Assembly (NCBI GenBank): GCA_017524725.1
Contig: JAFXUZ010000086.1
Span: 1-55,548, forward strand
Direction of reading: 5' to 3'
Origin: Clostridia bacterium
GTDB lineage: Bacteria; Bacillota; Clostridia; Christensenellales; Aristaeellaceae
Length of the DNA stretch: 55,548 nucleotides
The stretch's first letter is position 1. Every line of letters begins with the position of its first letter. The notes below the pieces were generated by a model, which was not told the DNA's origin, made no database searches, and was given only the letters and a program-made list of their open reading frames with translations. The position numbers and the translations under genes are program-made. Of the stretch, positions 7,508 through 14,912 are shown piece after piece.

Positions 7508-8893
7508 TTACTGATCTTCGGATTCGGGGAAGACGACCTTTCCGTCCACGACCTGAAGGCCAGTGAGAGCGGTGAAGGTCTCCGCCTCATAGGCGATCTC
7601 GCTTTCAGCCTGCCACTCGGCGACCAGTTCGACAAATTTTTGGTTCAGCCGGGCGGAGATGAGATCGTTCTCAAGGTCAGCATAGACGCTGTCGGTCAAT
7701 TCGACCGGACCGCCGGCGTCACGAAGGTAATAAACGATGTACACGCCGTACTTTCCCAGGGCGGGAGCACTGACACCGCCGACCGCTGTCATGTTTTCAT
7801 CAAAAGCGGCGCCGATGAAGGCAGGATCATATATGATCGAATCCTTATGGACCATGTAACCGGAAGCAAGATACTCTTCCGACTGCATTCCGGGGTCGAT
7901 ATTGTATTCTGGGATCAGAGAGATAAAGCTTTCGCCGTTTTCCAGCCGGGTATAGATCTCGTCGATCGTGCCCTGTACGCTGGCAAGCGCCGCTTCCCTG
8001 GCCGCATCCACTTCTTCCAGGGTCACGGTGGTTTCCTCGGCGCCGGTTTCTGAGGTTTCGTCCTCCTCGACGTCGGTCTCCGTGTCTGCGGGATCAGCGG
8101 CGGCGGCCTGCTGGTTTTCATAGGCGTCAAGCTTGGTGTTGTAATCGTTCAGAAGGGTTTCATCCACGGCCAGAAGGATCTGCAGCACGCCGCGATAGCC
8201 GTTTGGGATATAGTGGGATTCATACTGGTAATAGTTTTGATAGAGCTCATACAGGGGGGGATTTTCTTCAAAGATGCTCCTGTCTTCTTCCACAAGCGCG
8301 GCGAACTGGGTTTCCACTTCATCACGGGTCACTTCAAGGCCATATGCGGTGATGATGTGATTGCGCATGCGCTTGTCTGCCTCTACCATTTTCAGTTCTT
8401 CAACAAAGTCTTCGGGAGAATAGCCCAAAGTAGTAAAGTAGATATTTCCGGAGTCCTTCAGGGCTGCCAGTTCTTCTTCGGTCTCAGAACCGGTCTTATA
8501 GTAATCGACATAGGACTGGACTGCCGCGTCCCATTCAGCCTGAGCGTCGGCTTTGAAGGTGGCTTCCTCTTCCTCGGTAAACTGGTCAAGGCCCAGTTTC
8601 GCAATGCCGTAACGATACATTTCATCCTGGACAAGGAAATTGTAGCTCATGGAGTAATCGGTGGGGGAATCGGTGTACTGGTTGGAATAAAGGTAATCAG
8701 CGGCGGACTTGAAATCATTCACTGTGTAGACACGGCCGTTGACCGTCATGACCGCAGCGTCGTCTGCCAGTTCGACGGATGTGGTCTCAGCAGTTGGAGC
8801 TTCCGCTGCCGGCGCTTGTGCAAATGCGGCTGCGGAAAGCAGCAGAGCCTGCGACAGTAAGGCTGCCGCTGTTCTCTTTGCAAGCTTGTTCAT
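7508..8893 (-). CDS. Secreted SurA/PrsA-like peptidyl-prolyl isomerase (parvulin-type)
   Basis: A 461-aa protein starting at ATG 8893 (AAAGG 9 nt upstream; longer starts are possible but lack a site). It has a signal peptide ending near AAFAQA without a lipobox Cys, so it is probably released or wall-associated rather than a lipoprotein. A SurA_N-like helical region carries DMYRYGIAKLGLD-type sequence, followed by a region with YRGVLQILLAVDE and GKYGVYIVYYLRDAGG, which fits the core and end of a PpiC domain. An acidic insertion (about 260-290, rich in D/E/T) splits the domain. Role: folding of exported proteins. It lacks the usual lipid anchor of PrsA, so assignment to prsA itself would be unsafe. 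Its neighbour on the same strand is a secreted metallo-beta-lactamase-fold protein. Confidence 0.75.
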   Translation of the reverse strand: MNKLAKRTAAALLSQALLLSAAAFAQAPAAEAPTAETTSVELADDAAVMTVNGRVYTVNDFKSAADYLYSNQYTDSPTDYSMSYNFLVQDEMYRYGIAKLGLDQFTEEEEATFKADAQAEWDAAVQSYVDYYKTGSETEEELAALKDSGNIYFTTLGYSPEDFVEELKMVEADKRMRNHIITAYGLEVTRDEVETQFAALVEEDRSIFEENPPLYELYQNYYQYESHYIPNGYRGVLQILLAVDETLLNDYNTKLDAYENQQAAAADPADTETDVEEDETSETGAEETTVTLEEVDAAREAALASVQGTIDEIYTRLENGESFISLIPEYNIDPGMQSEEYLASGYMVHKDSIIYDPAFIGAAFDENMTAVGGVSAPALGKYGVYIVYYLRDAGGPVELTDSVYADLENDLISARLNQKFVELVAEWQAESEIAYEAETFTALTGLQVVDGKVVFPESEDQ

Positions 8894-8962
8894 TTGGTTC
8901 ATCCTTTCATTATACACTGTATATCGATTGTCCGTGGGACAAAACGATTCGGAGTTTTCGGA

Positions 8963-10171
8963 TCATTCAGGCAGCCCATTGTCCGCCCAGGCAAGGGGAC
9001 GTCCCCATTGGTCATAGAGCACCGCGGTATCGAGTTCTTCGTTGTGCCATACTCTTTTTTTGGATTGGACGTAATAATCACATGATGAAGGTGAAACGGC
9101 GCTGCCGATGACGACGGAGCCTTTTGCGGGTACAAGCAGGTCGCCAAGGTCGAAAAGCTGTGTCCCCTTGGACGAGTACAGTACTGCTTCCTCCACGATG
9201 ATATCCGATGATGCGGTATTGAATACTGAAACAGTGTCATCGACAAGGGAAATCCGCATCTTCAGTCCCCGGACCCTTTCGGGGATCCCGTTCCATGTGA
9301 CGTCACGTGTTGTGATACCACCGCTGCCAAGGCGGAATTCCACGGCATCCTGGAAATCCTGGGTAACGTATACGCTGGCTCCGGCGGCGTGTAACCGCTG
9401 GAGCGTCTTGGGACTGGGGGTGTCCTCTTCCTCGCCGGTTGCCGTGGAAATGACGGCGTACTTCGGACGCACGGCGGAGAGAAGCGCGGCGGAGGTGGCG
9501 CCGCTGTCCCCATGGTGACCGCACTTGAGTATATCGCAGGGGATGATCACGCCTGCGGACAGCAGGGAGTTCTCTTCGGCCTCTTTCATATCACCGCACA
9601 GGAGAATACTGCCGTAAGGAGAAGTAAAACGCATCACCAGGGAATTGTTGTTTTCATTGCCGGTATCGACTGCAAGCGGACCGAGCACAGTGAAGGACGC
9701 GTCCGGGCCTGCCTGGATGACGTCCCCGGCTTTCAGCCAGACAACGGAGGCGCCTGCTTCGTTCGCTGCGAGCAGAAGCGGATGCTTTTGTGGCTTTATA
9801 TCATAGTAGATCTCCGCTCCAAACCAGGCGGAGATTTCTGTTCCGCTTTGAGCCAGGCTCATCAGGCTGCCGGAGTGATCCTTGTGGCAGTGCGTCAGGA
9901 AAACACCGTCCAGCCGCTGTACTCCGTACTGAGACAGCATCTCCTGAATGGCGGGGAAGGACTGCTCGTAGCCTGTGTCGATCAGGTAAGCCCAGCCTTC
10001 GCCCTTTACCAGGATGGCGTCTGCTTTGCCGATGTTCAGGCAGACCATCAGGATATCACTATCCGCGCGGGCCTTGGGACTGCTGCCTGGAAAAAGGACA
10101 GTCAGGAAGAGCAGCATCGCCACAAAGCACGTGTATCGTCGGAAGGATGGTTTCGGGACATTTTTTTCCAT
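8963..10171 (-). CDS. Secreted metallo-beta-lactamase-fold hydrolase, ComEC C-terminal-domain type
   Basis: A 402-aa protein starting at ATG 10171 (AAAGGAG 6 nt upstream). A signal peptide or anchor spans about residues 12-35. The metal motif THCHKDH (H94, H96, D98, H99) is followed by CGDMKEAEENSLL and DILKCGHHGDSGATS, the pattern of the ComEC/Rec2 extracytoplasmic nuclease-like domain. No ComEC channel helices are present, so this is the stand-alone form. The C-terminal 120 residues (IVEEAVLYSSKGTQLFDLGD and following) resemble a small beta-sandwich such as a lamin-tail domain. Similar stand-alone proteins are common in Clostridia; proposed roles include extracellular DNA or nucleotide hydrolysis, but the substrate is not known. 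It diverges from tadA. Confidence 0.8.
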   Translation of the reverse strand: MEKNVPKPSFRRYTCFVAMLLFLTVLFPGSSPKARADSDILMVCLNIGKADAILVKGEGWAYLIDTGYEQSFPAIQEMLSQYGVQRLDGVFLTHCHKDHSGSLMSLAQSGTEISAWFGAEIYYDIKPQKHPLLLAANEAGASVVWLKAGDVIQAGPDASFTVLGPLAVDTGNENNNSLVMRFTSPYGSILLCGDMKEAEENSLLSAGVIIPCDILKCGHHGDSGATSAALLSAVRPKYAVISTATGEEEDTPSPKTLQRLHAAGASVYVTQDFQDAVEFRLGSGGITTRDVTWNGIPERVRGLKMRISLVDDTVSVFNTASSDIIVEEAVLYSSKGTQLFDLGDLLVPAKGSVVIGSAVSPSSCDYYVQSKKRVWHNEELDTAVLYDQWGRPLAWADNGLPE

Positions 10172-10341
10172 AGAAAGCTCCTTTCCGGGAAACAGTATAT
10201 CACATTTTAAATAATTGACCAGTTCTTTCGCCGTTTGTTTACAGAAAGTTACGCGTTTGTTAATCGCACATTCATCCGTCATCACGCTTGCGGGGGCAGG
10301 GGGAAGATGGTATGATGATGGCGTTCAAGAGGAGGTGTGTC

Positions 10342-10818
10342 ATGAAAATGGACGACAGGGAACTGATGGAAAACGCCCTGTGTGAGGCTGAAGAAGCGGG
10401 TGAGGATGTCCCGGTCGGCTGCGTGATCGAATACGGGGGAAGGATCATCGCTAAGGCTCATAATTTGCGTGAGACAGGGGAACCTGAGGCGATATTTTCC
10501 CATGCTGAAATACTGTGTATGCTGAAGGCCGCCAAAGAGCTTGGGACGCGCAGGCTGAAGGGATGCAGGCTTGTGGTCACCCTGGAGCCCTGTCCCATGT
10601 GTGCGGGAGCAATGATCATGGCGGGCATTGACGAATGTGTGTTCGGGGCTTACGATCCGGCCCAGGGTTGCTGCGGAAGCGTGTACGACCTGCCGGAGGA
10701 CAGCAGGTTCTATCACACGGTGCCGTGTTCCGGCGGTGTGCTGGGGGAAAGGTCCGCCGCGCTGCTGAAGGCTTTTTTTGAAAAACGCCGTGCCCCAAAT
10801 GGGGCGCTGTACTCTTAA
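10342..10818 (+). CDS. tadA: tRNA-specific adenosine deaminase
   Basis: A 158-aa zinc enzyme that converts adenosine 34 of tRNA-Arg(ACG) to inosine. The start is ATG 10342, preceded by GAGGAGGT; longer upstream frames lack a site. HAE (H54, E56) supplies a zinc ligand and the proton shuttle, and PCPMC (C84, C87) supplies the two Cys ligands. Length is normal for TadA. The distinction from guanine or cytidine deaminases rests on the overall pattern GAMIMAGIDECVFGAYDP, typical of TadA. It stands alone between the divergent secreted hydrolase gene and the infC leader. Confidence 0.9.
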   Translation: MKMDDRELMENALCEAEEAGEDVPVGCVIEYGGRIIAKAHNLRETGEPEAIFSHAEILCMLKAAKELGTRRLKGCRLVVTLEPCPMCAGAMIMAGIDECVFGAYDPAQGCCGSVYDLPEDSRFYHTVPCSGGVLGERSAALLKAFFEKRRAPNGALYS

Positions 10819-10866
10819 ATAGAACGGAAACAGCAGAGAGAAGCCTGAAAAAAACAAAGAAAACGC

Positions 10867-10896
10867 TTGACAAGCAGCCGCAAGATGGAATATAAT
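10867..10896 (+). promoter_or_regulatory. infC operon promoter
   Basis: TTGACA and TATAAT, both perfect, are separated by 18 bases. Transcription from about 10903 gives a leader of about 137 nt before the infC start. Confidence 0.8.
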
Positions 10897-10902
10897 ATCG
10901 TC

Positions 10903-11039
10903 TGTTCGAAGCAGAAGCTGCCCGCTTCTCCCCGACACGGATCATGTTCTGTGCGGGTCAAGGCCTTTCCCGGGAGGATTGTGTTTGTCGGCGGGTGGTT
11001 TCCACCCGCTGTTTTACTTATTTATGGAGGTGTATCGAC
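10903..11039 (+). promoter_or_regulatory. Structured infC leader with an attenuator-like hairpin
   Basis: The leader contains AGAAGC/GCTTCT (10913-10929), CCCGACAC with GTGCGGG (about 10930-10956), and a strong terminator-like hairpin GCGGGTGG/CCACCCGC (10991-11009) followed by TGTTTTACTT. In Firmicutes such as Bacillus subtilis the infC-rpmI-rplT leader is controlled by ribosomal protein L20, which promotes termination. The position and shape here fit such control, but I cannot confirm an L20-binding fold by eye. Confidence 0.55.
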
Positions 11040-11600
11040 ATCAACACGGAATGGATGATCAATGAAGAGATCAGGGACAGGGAAGTCCGTCTGATCGGCC
11101 CGGACGGCGCGCAGCTCGGTGTCATGCCCACGGCGAAAGCGCTTGAAATGGCCGAACAGCAGGGGCTGGACCTTGTCAAGATCGTACCCGGCGTTGTTCC
11201 CCCTGTATGCAAGCTGCTGGACTATGACAAGCATCGTTTTGAGCAGGCCAAGCGCGAAAAGGAAATGCGCCGGAACCAGAAAACGGTGGAGATCAAGGAA
11301 GTTCAGCTTTCCGCCACCATCGAGGAGAACGACGTAGCCATCAAAGCCAGGAATGCGGTGAAGTTCCTTCAGGATGGGAACAAAGTCAAGGTCTCCATCC
11401 GCTTCCGGGGCAGGCAGATCGCCCATTCGGATATCGGACTTAAAGTGATGCAGAGTTTTGCGGAACGGGTCCGGGAAGTTTCCGTTGTCGAAAAGCGCCC
11501 CATGATGGAAGGCCGCAATATTTTTATGATCCTTGCGCCCAAAGCGGATAAGGCTTCGAAGGGACAGAGCCAGCCGAAGGCTGCGGTTCCCAAAGCCTAA
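11040..11600 (+). CDS. infC: Translation initiation factor IF-3, ATC start codon
   Basis: A 186-aa factor that binds the 30S subunit, prevents premature 50S joining and checks the start codon. Sequence features: INEEIRDREVRLIGPDG at the N-terminus, LDLVKIVP, then the C-terminal domain with IRFRGRQIAHSDIG and EGRNIFMILAPK. GGAGG at 11026-11030 is correctly spaced from ATC at 11040, while the first in-frame ATG (11055) would be 24 nt away. infC is known to use rare AUU/AUC/AUA-type starts, which IF-3 itself discriminates against, so the gene represses itself. First gene of infC-rpmI-rplT. Confidence 0.95.
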   Translation: MNTEWMINEEIRDREVRLIGPDGAQLGVMPTAKALEMAEQQGLDLVKIVPGVVPPVCKLLDYDKHRFEQAKREKEMRRNQKTVEIKEVQLSATIEENDVAIKARNAVKFLQDGNKVKVSIRFRGRQIAHSDIGLKVMQSFAERVREVSVVEKRPMMEGRNIFMILAPKADKASKGQSQPKAAVPKA

Positions 11601-11630
11601 TCAATATATTCCGGAAGGAGGACAATCCCT

Positions 11631-11831
11631 ATGCCCAAACAGAAGACCCATCGCGGCGCGGCAAAACGCTTCTCCCTGACGAAGACCGGCAAGGTGAAGC
11701 ATAAGAAAATGAACGCCAACCATATCCTGAACAAGAAGACGACCAAGAGGATCCGTCATCTTCGCAAGGGCGGCATGATCCAGAACAACGAAGAAGCAAA
11801 GACCATCCGCAAGCTGATCCCGTATAAATAA
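11631..11831 (+). CDS. rpmI: Ribosomal protein bL35
   Basis: A 66-aa very basic protein of the 50S subunit beginning [20 protein letters not shown], a full-length match to the usual L35 pattern. A strong GGAAGGAGG site precedes the ATG. It lies 30 bases after infC and 27 bases before rplT, the standard order, so the three are co-transcribed. Confidence 0.97.
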   Translation: MPKQKTHRGAAKRFSLTKTGKVKHKKMNANHILNKKTTKRIRHLRKGGMIQNNEEAKTIRKLIPYK

Positions 11832-11858
11832 GTCCGTCGCCGGTAAGGAGGTTATTTT

Positions 11859-12209
11859 ATGGCACGCATCAAAAGGGCTGTAAATGCCCATAAAAAACGC
11901 CGCAAGGTGTTGAAGCTGGCGAAGGGCTACTTTGGCACCAGGTCCAAGCAGTATCGCAGCGCCAGCGAACAGGTTCGCCGTTCTCTCCGTTATGCCTATG
12001 CAGGCCGCAAGCAGCGCAAACGCGATTTCCGCCGCCTGTGGATCGTCCGCATCAACGCGGGCGCCCGCGCCAATGGCATGAGCTATTCCACCTTCATCAA
12101 CGGTCTTAAAAAGAAGAACATCGAAGTGAACCGCAAGATGCTGGCGGAACTGGCGGTGAGCGATCCCGCCGCGTTTGCCCAGCTGGTGGAAATTGCAAAG
12201 GAAGCCTGA
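11859..12209 (+). CDS. rplT: Ribosomal protein bL20
   Basis: A 116-aa basic 50S assembly protein beginning [20 protein letters not shown] and containing [17 protein letters not shown], diagnostic of L20. TAAGGAGG precedes the ATG. In Firmicutes L20 also represses its own operon by binding the leader RNA; the leader hairpin upstream of infC is a candidate target. A strong terminator follows 8 bases after the stop. Confidence 0.97.
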   Translation: MARIKRAVNAHKKRRKVLKLAKGYFGTRSKQYRSASEQVRRSLRYAYAGRKQRKRDFRRLWIVRINAGARANGMSYSTFINGLKKKNIEVNRKMLAELAVSDPAAFAQLVEIAKEA

Positions 12210-12217
12210 TCCTGCCC

Positions 12218-12255
12218 GATCAAAAAAACCGCGCCGTGGCGCGGTTTTTTTGATC
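12218..12255. terminator. Bidirectional terminator between rplT and parB
   Basis: GATCAAAAAAACCGCGCC pairs with GGCGCGGTTTTTTTGATC around a 2-base loop. It has a GC stem and T-runs on both strands, serving the convergent infC and parAB operons. Confidence 0.93.
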
Positions 12256-12261
12256 GGTTTT

Positions 12262-13113
12262 TTATTGCTCCAGCCGTTCCAGCTGGTCATATATGGCTTC
12301 CAGTTCTTCCCTGCTGGAATAAGAGAGGATGATCCTGCCGTTTTCCTCGCTGCCGGAGATCTGAGCCTTGACACCAAAGACGGAAGAGAGCCTCTCCTGC
12401 ATATCCTTAAGCTCCAGAGACAGGGGCTGCGCTGTTCTGCCGCCCGCAGGGGAGACGGGCTTTTTGCTTGCCAGAGCTTCAAGGGCCCTGACGTTCAGGC
12501 CATCACGAAGAGTGGTTTCACACAGTGCCAGCTGCCTTTCCTCGTCCTCAATACCGCAAAGAACCCGTGCATGCCCGGCTGAAAGGAGTCCGTCGGCGAC
12601 ATAACGGCGGATGACCTCGGGAAGTGAGAGCAGCCGCAGTGAGTTTGCGACTGCGGGCCGGGAACGGCCCAGCCTTCGGGCGGCCTGCTCCTGGGTGTAG
12701 CCGCATTTGTCCATCAGGTTTTTGATGGCTTCACTTTCCTCGATCGGATTCAGGTCTTCCCGCTGAAGGTTTTCGATCAGCGCGATTTCCATCTGCTGTT
12801 CTTCTGTCAGGTCCCGCACGATCACGGGCACTTCAGTCAGCCCGGCCATTCTGGCGGCGCGGAATCTCCTTTCGCCCGCGACAATGCGAAAGCGGTCACC
12901 GCGGCGCACCACCAGGATCGGCTGGAGTATGCCGGCAGTGGCGATGCTTTCCGCCAGCTGCCGGAGGGATTCCTCCGAAAAATTTTTCCTCGGCTGGTCC
13001 GGATTGGTATCGATCCGGTGGATGCTCAACGTCGTCTGATCGTCCTGGGGGGGTTCTTCCTCCAGTTCCGGGAGCAGCGCGTCAAGGCCGCGTCCAAGAC
13101 CGCTTTTTTTCAT
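12262..13113 (-). CDS. parB: Chromosome partitioning protein ParB (Spo0J)
   Basis: A 283-aa centromere-binding CTPase clamp. Order: N-terminal MKKSGLGRGLDALLPE (the segment that stimulates ParA), the ParB/Srx domain with IVAGERRFRAAR (box about 78-88) and ENLQREDLNPIEES, a helix-turn-helix (TQEQAARRLGRSRPAVANSLRLL), and a C-terminal dimerisation domain. It follows parA by 19 bases in the same direction. ParB would load at parS sites near the origin; no parS site was found in this window by eye. The terminator shared with rplT lies just past the stop. Confidence 0.95.
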   Translation of the reverse strand: MKKSGLGRGLDALLPELEEEPPQDDQTTLSIHRIDTNPDQPRKNFSEESLRQLAESIATAGILQPILVVRRGDRFRIVAGERRFRAARMAGLTEVPVIVRDLTEEQQMEIALIENLQREDLNPIEESEAIKNLMDKCGYTQEQAARRLGRSRPAVANSLRLLSLPEVIRRYVADGLLSAGHARVLCGIEDEERQLALCETTLRDGLNVRALEALASKKPVSPAGGRTAQPLSLELKDMQERLSSVFGVKAQISGSEENGRIILSYSSREELEAIYDQLERLEQ

Positions 13114-13132
13114 GGTGCCGTGACTCCTTTCT

Positions 13133-13894
13133 CTACTTCCGGTTTCGTTTGATCAGTTCCCTGGCCAGGGAGCTGTATGCTTCGGCTCCGGCAGACTTTG
13201 GATCATACAGGTGGATGGGCAGGCCGTGGCTCGGCGCTTCTCCGAGGCGCACGTTGCGGGGGATTACAGAGGAGAAGACCTTGTTTTTGAAATGCTTTTT
13301 TACCTCGGCCGCTACCTGCAGGCTTAGGTTGGTCCTGCCGTCGAACATGGTCAGCACCACACCTTCGGTTTCCAGGTGGGGATTAATGCTTTTTTTGATC
13401 CGGCTGATGGTGTTGATCAGGGACGATACCCCCTCCAAAGCATAGTATTCGCACTGGATGGGGATCAGTACGCTGTCAGCGGCAGCCAGGGCGTTGACGG
13501 TGATCAGGCCGAGGGATGGGGGACAGTCGATCAGGATATAATCATAATCGCCGCGGACAGGCGCAAGCGCTTCCTTGAGGCAGAATTCCCGCTTTTCCAT
13601 TCCCGCCAGCTCCAGCTCTGCCCCGGCCATACGAATATCGGTGGGAGCGCCGTCCAGGTGTTTTTGCAGGGTACGGGTGACGGCGTCTTTAAACGCACAC
13701 TGCCCAAGCAGCGCTTCATAGACTGTGTGACTGCCGGCCTTCAGTTGAAGACCGCTGGACGCGTTGCCCTGGGGATCGAGATCCACGATCAACACATGGG
13801 AACCGATATTTGCAAGGCACGCGGAAAGATTGACTGCGGTGGTGGTTTTGCCTACACCGCCCTTCTGGTTGACGACAGAGATAACTTTGCTCAA
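13133..13894 (-). CDS. parA: Chromosome partitioning ATPase ParA (Soj), TTG start
   Basis: A 253-aa deviant-Walker ATPase: KGGVGKTT (residues 11-18), LIVDLDPQGNASSG, and DYILIDCPPSLGLITVNAL. The start is TTG at 13894 with GAAGG about 9 nt upstream. ParA moves origins with ParB and, as Soj, regulates DnaA in Bacillus. Here dnaA lies only about 1 kb away on the other side of the candidate origin, which fits such a link. Confidence 0.95.
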   Translation of the reverse strand: MSKVISVVNQKGGVGKTTTAVNLSACLANIGSHVLIVDLDPQGNASSGLQLKAGSHTVYEALLGQCAFKDAVTRTLQKHLDGAPTDIRMAGAELELAGMEKREFCLKEALAPVRGDYDYILIDCPPSLGLITVNALAAADSVLIPIQCEYYALEGVSSLINTISRIKKSINPHLETEGVVLTMFDGRTNLSLQVAAEVKKHFKNKVFSSVIPRNVRLGEAPSHGLPIHLYDPKSAGAEAYSSLARELIKRNRK

Positions 13895-13915
13895 AACAAT
13901 TAACCTTCTTCTTAT

Positions 13916-14407
13916 TCATGATGGGAAATCGCCGGCATCCTTTATCCAGTACAGCCTGAAAGAGGGAAAGCCGAGAATGACCCTCTTCAGGGCATTCCTT
14001 TCGCTGCCCGAGATCAGGCCGCCGAAAGAAACATAGATCTTCCTCAGGGCGGAAAGGCTTCCGGTACGTTCGGCATATTCCTCAAGGATACGCAAATGGA
14101 GCGTGTCCGCGGGAAATGTGTCGAACAGAAGGTACATGATCTCGTCGGCGATCGTGTCAAAATCGTCAGAGCACATTGTGACTTCCTGCCCGGGAAAGGG
14201 AAAAACCAGCAGGGAACCGCCGGTGAGCCGGTCTACCGACTCGAAGATATGCTGCCTGACAAAATCACGGTCTTCCTCCGGGGAGCGCCTGGGGGAATAT
14301 CCGGAAAGCCGGACGCATATCCTTTCGGCAGTGGGAAACAGGGGATCGCTCAGGGAAGGCCCGACCCACGGGATCAGGATGGAAAGGACCTGTGCGGCCG
14401 AGATCAT
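13916..14407 (-). CDS. Unknown 163-aa protein between parA and the candidate oriC
   Basis: The start at ATG 14407 has a good AAAGGAG site 6 nt upstream, and the frame ends 21 bases before parA, so it is probably the first gene of the parAB operon. No signal peptide or motif is recognised. The N-terminus is hydrophobic (AQVLSILIPWVG), the middle contains ERICVRLSGYSPRRSPEED and LLVFPFPGQEVTMCSDDFDTIADEI, and the C-terminus is basic. The aromatic and acidic residues suggest a small cytoplasmic alpha/beta protein. Its place in the operon suggests a segregation or replication role, but nothing in the sequence proves this. Confidence 0.75.
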   Translation of the reverse strand: MISAAQVLSILIPWVGPSLSDPLFPTAERICVRLSGYSPRRSPEEDRDFVRQHIFESVDRLTGGSLLVFPFPGQEVTMCSDDFDTIADEIMYLLFDTFPADTLHLRILEEYAERTGSLSALRKIYVSFGGLISGSERNALKRVILGFPSFRLYWIKDAGDFPS

Positions 14408-14912
14408 TGGCTGCTCCTTTCAGACTGACGATAAAGACACAACATAAAGATAGCACAAAGCGTCATAAAAGTCCATAAACAGAAGGGAAGAAAAAAGTGA
14501 GACATTGCGGGCGGAAAATGCATATATCTTTAAAATATTAAATAATTCTTAAGAAATAAGTGGAAACCATATATTGCTATTGTATAAATATACATTCGTT
14601 TGCCTACCGGTTGTGCATTGTCCGTGAATGCGGCACTATAGATAGTGCGGTGTATTATCCACAGTGCGATCCAAACGTAAAGGAGAAAACAGGTAACGAA
14701 ATTAGCCGGGAAATGTCCCGAAAAACCTTAGGAATTGCCGCTTGAAAAGTTTCCGGATATTTGATAGAATCTGATAGCGGCACGGCAAGAAAAAGTTATC
14801 CACCGGAGGTTATCCACAAACGTGGACCGGAGGCGGTTTCTTCCGGTCCGGTTCCGGAGACCCCGGGAAGCGGCAGGATAAAATAAATATACAATTGGGG
14901 AGAGTTAATCCA
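14408..14912. other. Candidate chromosomal origin (oriC)
   Basis: This 505-bp non-coding region lies between the divergent parAB operon and dnaA. It has two perfect DnaA boxes TTATCCACA (14655-14663 and 14810-14818) and one TTATCCACC (14796-14804), all on the plus strand. An AT-rich stretch, about 14521-14600, contains TTAAAATATTAAATAATTC and could be the unwinding element. DnaA boxes next to dnaA are the usual bacterial arrangement, but such boxes also serve dnaA autoregulation, so the origin role is inference. Confidence 0.6.

Noticed and set aside
7400..7560. Very basic plus-strand frame starting at the ATG near 7401
   Set aside because: It is made of A-rich codons, has only a weak site, and runs through the terminator of the minus-strand foldase gene.
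8898..8930. TATAAT directly before the foldase start as its promoter
   Set aside because: It would leave almost no leader, and the ribosome binding site overlaps it; no -35 box sits at the right distance.
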